The notes under the pieces: generated by a model
The model's input: the letters and a program-made list of their open reading frames with translations, nothing else
Database searches by the model: none
What the model was told of the DNA's origin: nothing
Source of the DNA: Ciona intestinalis
Taxonomy: Eukaryota; Chordata; Ascidiacea; Phlebobranchia; Cionidae
DNA: 64,000 nt
Direction: 5' to 3'
Assembly: GCF_000224145.3 (NCBI RefSeq)
Contig: NC_020166.2
Coordinates: 2,907,561-2,971,560 of the forward strand
In this document: in pieces, positions 23,717 through 37,500 of the stretch
How the letters are laid out: every line of letters begins with the position of its first letter
How positions within the stretch are numbered: the stretch's first letter is position 1
Program-made: the position numbers and the translations under genes

Positions 23717-25541
23717 TGCCAAGGCCAGGAGAAAATTCAGGCAATGTATTAGTGAGAAATCGTACTCTAATAAACGCACTGTCATACGATTTTCACAAAA
23801 TATGTTCCGATACATTTTATTTCAATTTAATCAGTAATTACACTTTGTTAATGACCAAGAATATTTTTTTTGAATATTTACGACAAAAACCCAAAACAGA
23901 TACGAAAATATAATTGTTACAATGTATATACGAAACTTCAAAATTGTTTTCTTGACCAAATTTAATAAAAATATCCAATGCATTTTGTGACTAGTTATTT
24001 GTTCAAAATTTTACGCTACAATAGTCTTTATTTAAAAAAAAAACACAAAAATGTACCCAATTAAAATAGGCCTTTTTACTTTCTAATTTTATACCAACAG
24101 CACGAATTTTATCGCGTAAATTTATAAGACAAAATATTCACGCGGGGAACTTGTTAAAAGACATATTGATTAGAATAACAAGTGCATTCAACATATGTGG
24201 TACTTGTATTGAAAGGTTATTTAACGAGACTTAAAAAGTTGGAACACTAAATTTCGTCTAAAAAAGAAATTGTAAAACCGTTTTTAAAATGCGCAAAGTT
24301 TAGATTTCAGTTCATATTCACCGGTGTAAAAGAAACGACTATTTACAAACAAGTTAAAATATAAGGACACGTAAGTAGGTTAGTATGTACATGTTCATAG
24401 GTGTCATGTTTCTAGAGCAACAAGCGTCTGCAAAAGTGGCAGAATGACGTTTATTCGGAGACTTTTAACTCGCTGCTTGATGACTTGTGTTCGGGTGCAT
24501 TACTAGCGCTGCGCTTTACTTGTTTTAAACATAAGACAATAAATAAAAGCGCTTTAAGAATAGACGAAGGCACCTAGGCGGGAGTAGGGGCGTATGGGGG
24601 CGGTACTATGTACCCTTCTAAAGCGGTGTTTTCACGTGAAAAGGCACGCGCAGTGATGCGGTGTGCGGCGCGACGCAGCGCAATTGAATTTTGCGTTAGT
24701 TGAAGACCAAAGTTGCGAGCAAGTTATTATATGACCAAAGACTGTCAAATGCGGACAGCCAGCAGATTGCACTAGTCATGCCTAGGGCGCTTTCTCGCTA
24801 TATATAACACTGTAACACATATTGCCTATTTCGAAATGGAACTGCCAAGCTTAATTTTGACGTTTTAGCCGCGCGGCGACCGTTAAGTGCACAGGGTTTG
24901 CAGGTTTCGAAAGCCGCGTTGAAAATTGGAACTTTTCGAGCGAAAAAAGAAAATCCGTTGGGCATACAAGGCAATGTCGTCGTTGGGTGGCGCTGTAGCG
25001 TAAAATCACTTACAGTGTTTACTGTGGATAAAAACAAGCCGATAGCAGTCTTCACTAGTTAGAAGTGTGTGACGAAAAAAGGTTTACCGTCGATAAGTCA
25101 CAGTACAGCAGACGCCACCTTCGTGATCAAAAGACAGGAACGGTATAGGAACGGGAACTATAACGGTTAAAACACGAAAAAAAAAACGGGAACTTAAAAC
25201 GGTCACCGTGTGCATTGGTATATAATATGCACACACACACAAACATATATAGAGAGAGAAAGTTTTTAAAGTAACAACACATTAGGTTAGGTAACGATGT
25301 CCAAGCAGCACGGTGATTATTTTTAATGTTGGTATGTACATTATAACCTCTTGAAGAGGGACTGTTATCTATTCGTTGACAGTAACCGTCGCACCTTAGG
25401 CCCTATACTGTTATATATATATAGTAACTGTAGGCGTTTTGAAAACGGCGGAAAATGTCCCGCCTGGAGCAGAACATAGTGTAAAGTTCCCAAAAAAGTC
25501 GGTGCAAATAGGTGAAAAATGTGCTCAAAACACAGGCGTGC
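23717..25541. other. Spacer between SINE and MBNL stop, no gene seen
   Basis: It holds a GC-richer patch (24,400-25,060) with open frames on the minus strand but no recognisable domain; this may be MBNL 3' UTR or an unrecognised exon. A few (CA)n/(GA)n runs sit at 25,230-25,260. Confidence 0.4.
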
Positions 25542-28500
25542 TTAAATCGGTGAGCACTCAGTACCTTGTAGTATAGGCCTCTGTGAAGGCGTAACAAGAC
25601 CGTTGGATATAAGACCCATTAGGTCCGGGCTTGTTTCGCTGGTTGCGCGAACCGGTGTGAAAGTTTCGAAGTGGTCACGGGGGTGGTCGGTCATAGAATG
25701 AGTTGGGAAATGATAATACTTGCACTGGGGTCGCGAACATTTGCCTGTGGAAAGGTACAGGTTACACATTTACGCACATTTTTCTTTAAGTTATATAGTA
25801 GAGTGGGGGAAGATGGGACACCGTTAGAAAATCTAAATATCTTGATCGTGTTTTAAACAATTAACAACGCTCTATGGGAGTCGTGAGTAAGCGGTTTTAT
25901 AATTTTTCGAATGTTGTTTGTTTACTACTAAATGGGACGAGAAAATAGAATAAAAAGGTGTCCCGTCTTCCCCCACCCTACCATATATTTAATATTCGTT
26001 ACTGTTTTAGAAAAGATAAATAAAACTAATGCTATGTAATACATAAGGTAAACAAACAAGTCCTATGGGAATGAACGCAAGGGGAAAAAGATAAACATAC
26101 TGAAAAAAAAACAAAAAAGAAAAATTAGTATAAAAACATTCTTAAGAAAATCTTAGAAAAAATTCTCAAAATTAAAAAGATATATTTTTTTTAATGTACC
26201 GATTGTTGGTATACATACAAATATTTTATTATATCACTTAAAACAACGGTCTTACCTTGAAGGAAATTGCGACACACAGTGACTTTGTCGTCTTTTATTT
26301 CAACATAATCTGTCAAAGTTACAAAATAAAGTTAATTTTGATGCAATATATAAAAATGAGATGCAGTTAAACCGAAATTGGCGAACAAAATAATTTTGCG
26401 TGATTGCTGAAAAATTAAAATAAATTGCGCGAATTAGAGTTTTAAGTCTACGCCACAACGTATTTGCCTTTGTGCAAAATAGACAAAGAAATAAATATCA
26501 ATTTGTTTGCTGTTTTGCGTCAGGCAAATGACGTTTCAGCGTAAACTTGATTAAAGTGACGTCATCAATAGGACGTCGTCATTTTATGACGTCGTTGAGT
26601 TGGTTTGATAACGCCGCTTTAAATCAATTCTAATTTTGTGTTGATGACGTCATTGGGAATGATGACGTCACTTAAATTCGATGACGTCATTTAAAATTGA
26701 TACGTCATCATACATCTTGCTGGTAACATATGAGTGAATACAATTAAATGTGAATCGCAATTCAAACGCGGTGAAAAACAGAATTGTGAATTTGTTTAAC
26801 TTTATAACGGTGACGGCGCGATTGCAATTAAAAAAAACCCTTGCGCGACACCCAGCGGTCGGTTCACATGCAGTACCTTCCCGTACGTGAACGAAACGAC
26901 AATATGGACGAATGCATTTTCCGGATTGGAAATCCCTGCACACAGTAAGACTGGTGGGCTGCCCGCTGTCGTGGGCCACGTTCGGCACCTTCAGTTTGGG
27001 TAGGTAGTCTCGAGAAAGCTATACATGCGCGTGGGGTTGTGGGGGTTAGTGGGGCCAGGTTGTAAGGTGGAGAGATATGCATATTGGTCTGTATACGGTT
27101 ATTAAGTATTGGGAAAACTTCAGAGCTTTTGGTTAACTTTGGGGAGTGTAAACGCTGATTTTTAGTTGGTTAGGTGGTATTAGTAACAAAGCACTCAAAG
27201 TTAGTAGTTAAGGTAGAGTACTGTGGGGGATATTGTTAGCACCAAAATTTTTTATTTCCTGATGGTGATATTACCAATTATCAAAGCTATTTTAGGGGGT
27301 GGAAAGGTACGGTTAGATAAATCTTTAAATATTCTTTGTACACTACCAAATGGGAAAAGAAATGGGAAAGAAATGGGAATGAAAACATTTCCCATCTTCC
27401 CCAAAGACGGGACACCATAAGCACGAAATATCCTGATCGTGTTTTAGACAATTAAACAACGGTCTATGGCAGTCGTGAGGATACAGTTTCATAATTCTTT
27501 GATTTTTCTTTGTTTACTACCAAATCGAGAAAATAGAGCCAAAAGGTGTCCTATCTTCCCAACCCTACTATATGTATATATGTTTATATAAAGAAAGAGC
27601 GCTAGATTTGTTTGGACTTACCTGGCTTTGGCCGTTCAACAAAGCATAGGAAGGCGTGGAGCCGTTATTTGCGTTAGAGCTTGACACAGGTAAACTGTAG
27701 GATGTAAGAGGAGCGCTTTGGGCGGCAGGTGGCGCTATGGCGCTACCTGTGCCACCATATAACTGCATAATCGGCACTGTAGAAAGAGTAGTATGAAATT
27801 TAGTTGTATAAAAATATTAATAATAATAATAGTGTTATATAGTAGGTTGGGGGAAGATGGGACACCTTTAGTACATAATTTCAAAAAATCCTAATCGTGT
27901 TGTAACAATTAACAACGGTCTGTGAAAGTCGTGAGAATACAGTTTTACAATTTGCTGAATGTTCTTTGTTTACTACCAAATGGAACGAGAAAATATAACG
28001 AAAAGGTGTCCCATCTCCCCCCACTCTACTATATAAGGGTTTTACATATATTTCAATTCAAAAAAAAGAAAAGCAACAAAAATAAGTGTGTTTGGACAGT
28101 TTTTTTAGACTTTAAATGGATAGTTTTTTTTTAGTTTTAATACAGATTTCTGACACCAGTGAAAATGGTTTTACTTTATACAAAATTTGAAGACAACTGT
28201 ATTATATATATATATATATATATTGTAATGTTTGTACATTGAAAAAGTGGACATTTTTCAAAACATTTTACATTTATACATGATGGGTGCTAAACAAACT
28301 GCGTGTGAAAAAAAGGATATAAAATATATTTCTTACTTTGTGGGTAGTAGGGCAGAGTCGGCTGACTTTGTAAAACGTGGGGTGGCAGTGCCGTAAGATT
28401 TTGTAAAGCTGCGTTTCCATTGAAACTGTACAAAGCTGCAAGTGTGGCAGCGTTGTGGGAACTGTTAGGCGATGGCGGGAGGGCTGGGGAACTGCCAAGT

Positions 28501-31500
28501 GTTGACGTTGCAGTTGTTATCGCGGGAGACTCCAATGCATGCCTCTTCAAAGGCGGCTGACCAATACTGCTACCGTTGCCGATCTAGGCATTTAAAATTA
28601 CGATAAATGCGATGACTGTACTGGTGCGGATCTACTGTTGAGTGAGACACATTATTCATTGCCATGCAGAATGTTAAAGCCGTGCTCTAATCACTAATAA
28701 CCTCGAATTGATTGCAATTTTGAGGTTTGATGCTACAAATTACATTTGCTACTGACACCAGTTTTAAATTACCATGTCTTCCAGGGCGAGTATTCTTTTG
28801 GGCGCCTGTCCGCGACGAACACAGTGGGTTAGCAATGCAAGAGCCAAACAGCAAGCAGGTATACGTCCAAGAGGTTGCGCCAAGCGATAAAGAAGAAAAA
28901 AGGAAAAGGGTCGTGAGGAGAGGTACCGGAAAATTATTGCAAACTTAACATAAATAAACGACTTAAATTAATCCGGTCGGGCACTGAGGAATTATGTTAT
29001 AACCTACAGCCTAAGGCTCTTTTAACATACATTATTTTATGCAGGTAAAGTTTATAAAATCCGGTCGTTTAAAGCGGCAATCTGTTGTGTTTTTGCCAGA
29101 TTATAAAGAAATGTCCACACTACGATTTTTTTCAAAAATAAATCAGATTTAAAAAAAAAAGTTTTTTAAAATTTACAAAATTAGCGGTCGGGGTTTATAC
29201 ACCAGTGCCGGACCGGTACAGGAATTGAAGACATGCGTTTCCACTGCATTGTCTGTATATTAGTACCACCATGCATGCAAAGTAATCTATCTCACGGTCA
29301 ACTGAAAGCAGATTGCAAGCATATAAAGCTAAACGAGGTCTGGCTATGCTGTTGTTAAGGATCATGGCTTATCAGATTTACATGACGTTTGTATATGTGT
29401 GGGCCATGCTATGTTTTCCAATGCTCGAGTCTGAACCAGCACACATAGACATATGCGTGCAGTAGCTGCCCTCAAGTCTAATTTTTTGACATCAAAACGA
29501 GATTTTGCGAATTAATTTAAGTTGCAATTTACAAAATCAAGGCAATTGTTTTTTCTTATATCAATATTATGACGTCATGTGACGTCAAAAACACAGGTTC
29601 GCAGTGCAGAAATCGAGCATTGGGTTATAATTATTCTTAAACTCGATTGAAACTCTCTCTGCGGCGACGAACCCGAAGACGTAGCTACCATGGTTGCACA
29701 ACCTTAATAACCACACAACGGTTCAGCTCAGTTCACCACAGAGCCGGTCCCACTCGAGCTTCAGTACGTGTATGTTTAATCGCATAGTTTAACTTACCAT
29801 GACTGCGGGTTGTGGCGTGATGGATCCAGATGCAGCCATCTGTGGTAGGAAGGCGGCGTTCGGGTTCTGGGCAGCACGTATCTTCGCCTAGGTAAAAAGG
29901 GGAACATTTTGTAATATATAGGTAAATAAGTGTACATTTTGTGATATAAAATTAATAGGTGTAATTTTTTTTAATATAAAAGTAATAGGTTTAAATTTTT
30001 TTGTAATATACAAGTAATAAAGTAATACGTGTACATTTTGTAATATACTAGTAATATAGCATGGTGGGGGAAGACACTTTTAGCACATAATAACCAAATA
30101 TCCTGATCGTGTTTTAAACAATTAACAACGTTCAATGTGAGAATTTATAATTATTCAATGTTCTTTGTTTATTACCAAATGGAACGAGAAAATATAATGA
30201 AAAGGTGTCCAAAGTGTTTATTTTGTAATAAAAAAAGTAAAAAAGTGTACATTTTGTGGCGGGGTGAGATGGTTCACGTTTTTATTTTATCGTCGCATTC
30301 GGTAGCGAACAAGGAATTTTTACAAAATTAGATAATAGTATCTGCACGCCCTAAAACAACGTAATTAATTTTTAAAACACGATTAGAAAATATTGGATAT
30401 TATGTGCTTACCGTATTCATTTTACCCCATAGTAACAAAGTCAAATAGTCCATATAAAACTTACTGACCTGCAAATGAGCTGGTGGGTGAAAGTATTTGC
30501 ATTTCTCCCGTGTGCATCTTCCTTTAATACAGTCCATACACACTGTTACTGTGTTGTCAGTAACGTCTATCATAGAACGATCGGGAGGGTGGCCGTAGCG
30601 ACATTCAAATTCGCCTCTTGTGCAATTACCACGCTGAAAATCACGGCAAACCTAGAAAAAAAATTACAGACGTTAGACTTCAAACACATCAAAATATTTT
30701 AAAAAGTTGAACACCTTTTTTGGTTGCTTGATTTTTTTGACTCTGCAGTCTAGGAATTTTAATTTTACACGTCGCCTGGTATACACGTTTCTTTTACGCA
30801 TAGCCCGATTGTTCCATGTAAAAACTTTTCTGTAATTTTCCATTACGTAACGAGGCGTTATTAACAAACATCAAATGGCTGTTATTGAGGTACAATTAAA
30901 AATGTGTAGCTTTCATGGCTCCTTTAACCAAAAGGTGGCCAAGTATTTCTGCTACCGACCCGTGGCGAAAGGTTTTTTAATTAAGTGAATTTATATAATC
31001 ACCCACAAAGTAACATACATGGTAACTCATAAGCTGGCACGAAGTGTTAAACCGTGTGATAACGACTGTCGTTTTCCGGACACGCGAGAATAAAGTAAGT
31101 TACATTCATTCATTCATTCATTCATTCATTCATTCATTCATTCATTCATTCATTCATTCATTCATTCATTCATTCATTCATTCATTCATTCATTCATTCA
31201 TTCATTCATAACTGTAGGCACTAACACAACAAATATTTAAATTATTTGAACTATCCAACCAATTTTAAATACATTAAAACTTAATTTTATTAATGTCTAA
31301 TCATCACAAAAAGCCGTGAAGCGTCGTGTTTCTATTATTCATGCTCTCATGCACATCGTGTAATTTTGAAGATTAATTTAACACATTCAGCGGCCGAAAC
31401 AATAGGGCTGTAGATATACGTTAGTTATGTATTTTACACTTTTGAAACCGGCACCAATTTTGTTTTGTGAATTTATTCGTGGCCCAATTTAAAGCTTTTT

Positions 31501-34500
31501 TAAAATAAGCATGGGCATTTGTAATATAATGGTTTACTATTTAACGTAACATAGCAACGGTAAAAACGGTGCCACGGTGCCGTTATACGGCTTTGATAAA
31601 TCAGAGCTACATTAATTAAACACATCTAAAAAATAGTACTAGAAAATGATTAATAAAAAATTAACATAATACCTAAAAAATGGTACCTAAAAACATAAAA
31701 CAATACTAAAAAATATAAAACTAATTTCTCAGAATATCACAAACAAAAATTAAACATATACGGACAAAAATGATAATAAAAAAATTAAACATATAAAAAA
31801 AATTATAAAAAAAACATAAAAAAATAATAAAAACAAAACTAAACATATCTAAAAAAAATGGTAATAAAAAATACCTCAAGCCGGTCAGCTCTGATGCTTC
31901 CTGGTGCTGGTAACATTGCTGCCACCTGGTGGCTGGTTGTTGGGGTGGCAAAAGCGATCTGGTGGGCAGGGGAAGGGGAGATCGGGTAATATTGCATCAA
32001 ATGTGGGTTTAAAGTGGCCAGATCTGTTGGGGAAAAAATATATATTTTGATTTGTAATATCAAGATTTTTGCTGTTTTATTCTATATAGGTGTAGTCCTA
32101 CAACGAGACCAGGTTTAGAAACAATATTTTGATTTGTAATATGAAGGTTTTTTCTATTTTATTCTATATAGTTCTAGTCCTACGACCAGAACAAGTTTAG
32201 AAACAATATTTTGATTTGTAATATCAAGGTTTTTGCTATTTTAAACTATTCGTATGGGTGCAGTCCTACGATCAGACCAAGTTTAAAAACAACACTTTAA
32301 TAGGTATTATTATCAAGGTTTTTGCTATTCTATTCTATATGGGTGCAGCCCTATGGCGAGGTATGCCAAGAGACATGGGTTGTATGCCAAAGTTGGGCTA
32401 CTATTCCAAGGTTTTGTTATAGAATATAGTATACACACGGGCACACGGGCACGGCCTGTTATCTCTAGTAGGCCGTGATATGCACTATATGATGTGACAG
32501 ATGTTTTACAAGGCATAATAAATGACTTCAAAACAACCAACTGCGAATTTAATTGAATCTCAATGTACAGTCAGAAGCGTTTTTAAAAATAATAAAACAT
32601 AGGTTAGACTTTAAACTAAAAATTAATACCATAACAGTTTTATCAAGTAATAAGCAATTTCGGCCTAATTCCCTGCGACAACCATANANNNNNNNNNNNN
32701 NNNNNNNNNNNNNNNNNNNNNNNNNNNNNNNNNNNNNNNNNNNNNNNNNNNNNNNNNNNNNNNNNNNNNNNNNNNNNNNNNNNNNNNNNNNNNNNNNNNN
32801 NNNNNNNNNNNNNGACAGATGTTTTACAAGGCATAATAAATGACTTCAAAACAACCAACTGCGAATTTAATTGAATCTCAATGTACAGTCAGAAGCGTTT
32901 TTAAAAATAATAAAACATAGGTTAGACTTTAAACTAAAAATTAATACCATAACAGTTTTATCAAGTAATAAGCAAATTTCGGCCTAAATCCCCTGCGACA
33001 ACCATAAATATAACGGAACCGTTTTATTACATGCCAAACAAACATTACATCATTAGTATTAAGGTTACATACTTGAATATAAATAGGCTTATGCTGATAC
33101 AGGGTATGCTGTATTTTTACAACGTTAATGTTTACTGGGTTCAATAACTTAAATTTAGTATCATTTTATTCGCAGTATGGCATGTTAAAGACATTGCATA
33201 CATATAGTAGGGTGGGGAAAGATAAAACAACCTTTCATTCTATTTTCTCGTCCCATTCGGTAGTAAAAAAACAACAGTCAAAGAATTATAAAACCGTATT
33301 TTCACGACTCCTCCGTTGTTAATTGTTTAAAAAACGATCAGGATATTTGTATATTATGCGCTAAAGGTGTCCCGTCTTCCCCCACCCTAGACACACATGC
33401 GTATGTGTGATAGCACCATTAATAAAATGGGGGCAGGGTTTAAAAACATTACGTCATTGTATGCTTTGGTAATAATTCAACAGCGGTAGAATCAAATTCC
33501 CGTTGAATGATTATCTAACTTTAAATTAAAATTAAAGTAGACGAAAGCAAACTGACTTGCGCAAACGCAGACAAGCAATTAATGATTAAACACGGGCAAA
33601 ACGACACGTTGCAGTTTACTATACAAAGCTAGTCACATCAATTTCTAGAAAATAGGATTATGTTTCAAAACACCACACCCACTTTAAGGCTACGATCGAA
33701 ATTAGCTTCAGATTTGGCATTCGGTGTTTTTCAAATGGCGTCACATTGCGGTTAAATTTTAATTAATAAAAATTTAAATATAGACTTATTTTAATTTCGG
33801 ACCACGTAGGTATTGGAACGCTATGTAATGCAAACTTCACGACTATCTAACAATATTGGATATTGTAATATATAGTACAGTGGGGGAAGTTGGGACACCT
33901 TTTCATTCTGTTTTCTCTTCCCTCTTGGCAGTAAACGAAGAAAGAAATATGAAACCTTATCCTCACGACTCTATAGACCGTTGTTGATCGTTTAAAACAC
34001 GATCAGGATATTTGGATACTATGTGCTAAAGGTAATGCGTCCTCCCCCACCCTACTATATTACATGGCTTACCCTCGGTAAATGACCATAAACAGTTTAT
34101 GGCTGCCTTATATAAAACACCATATAGGCACGACTGTAGATTACAGTTTATAACCGGTTTTTATAAAAGTGAGCGTTTAAATGTACTGAAAGATTTACCT
34201 GAAGGTAAAACGCTGTATGCAGAAGAACCAGGCACTGTAGTGGCCACTGCTGGACTGTATAAACCGGCATGAAGACTGGTCGGCATCGGTTGCGCTGCAG
34301 CGCCAGCTACCGGCTTAAAAAAAAGAGAAAAATGGGTGTAATATTTAATAGATTAATATTAGGACAAATGAACGTAAAACTGGGAATAAGCATCTAATTT
34401 GTATGACGCAATCGAAAACAGTCACTTTCGTGCGTCTTATTAGCAATAAAAGTTACGAACTACACACATGTATATGTTAAACTTAATTGTATTTTTTTGG

Positions 34501-37500
34501 CCTGGAGTTACTGAACAAAGAATGTTGTGTTTTTGTATAACTCAAATAATGCATTGTAACGTATGTATCGGTAGTTGGTGATTCATTTCCTTTTAAATGT
34601 CACCTGCTCGTTACAGCCGTCAAAACGAACAAGTTAACGTCTATATTGTGTGGTAAAGGTTAAATATACTGAATGCTTATACCTTTTGTGCTATATTACC
34701 GTAACTGTTAGCATATGGTTATAATACAGGTCTTATGCGAAGCTTTAACGAGTAAGCTACTATCATACAATGCTGCAGCCTGTAGTTGATATTACTTTGC
34801 AGAAAAAAAATACAAAGTTACATGTGTGGTAACCGGTTAGTGGGCACGGGGTCTGTGAAACAGAACACCTCGTGTTATAACGACTGCCGTTGCCCCGTCA
34901 CGCGAGAAAAGCAAGAAATAACGGTTTAATGTTCACTCACCTCATACACGAGACCACCTTGCGGCACAGCTTGCATAAGGTTTTGATGTAGAGGCAACAT
35001 CTGCTGTAACATGGCGCGATTCTGCATCAAAGTCTGCCGGCCGTTAACTTCGAGTTGCTGCTTTATTTGGTACGTCGGATGTAGATACTTGCAAGAGTCA
35101 CGAGTACACCGGCCCTGCGTAAAATTGAACATAAACCGCTGTTCTGAGAGGAACACAGTCTCAACCTACCTGCTGTTAAACTATAAGCTGCGTTGCATGT
35201 TAGGCGAGCGGCTAAATTACTATGCACAAATTCTAAAATACGCTGTGAACATAAGAGATAAGGGCGTTATAATTGCTCGCCTGTTATAAGCGGCAGTAGA
35301 CCAGGGTACATGTTTAACCAGCACGCCTAGTCGGTAAGCAAACGTTTGTTTTAATCGAAGTGTAGCATAAAACTATGTAAAGACGGATTAATAAGTAACG
35401 AGCGGCGGCTGCAACGAACAAAACACGATTTTGAATCTGACCTTGAATGACTTATGTGAACTTGAAACGAAAAACGTTTCAACTTAACACATGTACACAC
35501 ATATATAATATACATAAACGTTGTTTATATGTACGTTCAGAGTTCGATATACATGTAAACACAGCTCACGAGAGCCAGTTGTACTTGCGACAAACCAAGT
35601 CAGGACCAAGTAACAGTTCCAACGCCGTTCGTATACATTGAACTTTTACACACTACTTTAGTACAGTGGTGTAGCGTAACAAATGGCATCATGTACTGCT
35701 ACTGGATAATATTGTACAATGAACATTACAATGTTGATGAATCGTATGTAAACGTCTTATTAATACTTGGTAATTAAAAACCAATGTGTCAAATTTACTA
35801 TATACGTATATTTAAAAATGTATAGTAGTTAGTATATTGACAAATACTGCAAAACAGGATTTAACATGCGATACCTGTTTATTAGAATTAAACCTTATCT
35901 TACAAAAAGCAGCTAAACTAATACCGTCGTTAAAGATAACCGGTCGCTTATATCAATCGAATCACCCGCTAATGTGGCATTCTACCAAATTGGAAAAGCT
36001 TGAAACGACTTAAAACGATCGACGCTTTTAAATTGAACGATGGTGCCGGGTTAGAGGGTTTACTAGTCAATAGATATCGTGTGTGCTGAGTTATAGGGCG
36101 GTTTAGATTATTATTATTATGAGTTTGAACATGTTCCCTGTTGAGCATGAGCTGTATTGTATTTTCGGTACTAGAGGACCTATATCAGGTGTTGAGAAAT
36201 CGCTGGGCTGTGCGTCGATGCTGTTTTATGAAAACCAACGCGAAAGGAAGCGCTCTGAAGTGCACTTGTCGAGAGGGGAAAGTGGGACTGTCAGGTTAAA
36301 CAAACCTATAGGCAGAGTGCGGCGTCCTATTCAGCTATAACCACAACTCAGCAATGCTTGGTGGAAGCGCAGGTCGATCAGACCAGTTGGAACCTTACAG
36401 ACAGCAAACATAGGTCGTAAATCTTACGGGAAGATTAATATTAATTGCGACCGTGGTCTGTAGCTTCTTCCTCAGCTCGCTTTGTCGGAAAGCAAACTCG
36501 GGAAGGCGCGCTCGACTGCGGGCAATATCAACTTAAAACACAAAGGTGTGGAAGCTTATAGCATAGTCAACTACAGCTTCAAGCCAAAAGGAAGAAAACG
36601 AATATTTAATTGGAAATTAAAACCCTATGATTAATTTTGTATGATTATTATGCCGTATTTGCTACTTTATCGTACTTTACCCACTAGCGGAATAAAATAC
36701 CACGTTGAGCGTAATTTGCCATTTTAATTATTGGTGTTATAAAGGGCATAGGTGTGGCTAAGCTTAAGCCCAGACAAATCTAATAAAACGTAAATCCCAC
36801 TAATCTTTCTGTAATGATATATGCCAGATGATTTTTACGATGGTGCTATAATAAAAAAGGCAACTGTCACCATGCAGAAAACTGTGCGTTTTCTATTGTT
36901 TCGCGCGCATTGAATCTTATATCCTACTTGAGCGATTTATGGGCTATAATTAAGCTTCGGAATTTGACCGATTTCCGAAGTAATCTCACAGTGAACTTGG
37001 AACTGATCAACCGGCGAACTTATTATGCGTTGGGATTAACTCAAATCCGCGTCGGGTTTGAACTTTCAAGCGCATGTTTCCGCGCACATACACGCGCATG
37101 CGCAGCGCACACGCACCGGCCGCCACCTCGGCTGAGATTTTAACGAAGCGTAAACGGACGAAGCCCAACCACGAAGTTCAAACAGCGGGAGCTTAACTTT
37201 TACTAGATTGATAGCTCATGATATTACGACCAGTGATTACCTGGCGCCTTTATCGTAACTTATGTCACAGGCTCAGATAAGAGAAAAGTAAGATGCCAAT
37301 GTAAAGTAGGGCAAAGCTGACCGGCGCAAAACATAGAGCATCCAAATTCCAAAACCTTGTCAAAAATACACGAACTACATTATACATGAAATCTGCAAAT
37401 CTAAATGCGTCTGGTATTGACACAGTTCTGTTCTAACGAAATCTCTATCTCGCACTAGCACAATAATTCGGCCTTAATATTGATAGCTGGTAAAATGCTC

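Larger units (their letters stand above)
25542..26988 (-). other. Third tandem CCCH pair, exons 10-12 of the MBNL gene
   Basis: Exon 10 (26877-26988) has [19 protein letters not shown]. Exon 11 (26256-26309, 54 nt) has [15 protein letters not shown]. Exon 12 supplies [14 protein letters not shown] and ends with TAA at 25542-25544. Both fingers are Cx7Cx4Cx3H. The spacer [15 protein letters not shown] parallels [15 protein letters not shown] of finger 4. Exon 10 starts in phase 0 exactly as exon 9 ends, favouring one transcript. Alternative: a separate short gene related to ZC3H10, whose finger 2 has a similar FQxxxCxRPxCRFxH. Exon 12 also contains a possible donor (CAAG|gtactgag, 25565) that would skip this stop. 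Confidence 0.72.

Noticed and set aside
25542..26988. Treating exons 10-12 as an independent zinc-finger gene
   Set aside because: No start codon context or promoter was visible between 27,600 and 26,990, and phases match exon 9; kept as an alternative, not as the main model.
31104..31208. Repeat array as CRISPR-like
   Set aside because: A pure four-base microsatellite with no spacers, in a eukaryotic SINE tail.
36119..37143. ORFs at 36119-36340 and 36910-37143
   Set aside because: Short, domain-less and inside the MBNL intron. Only the GC-rich NRF1-like patch there was kept, at low confidence.
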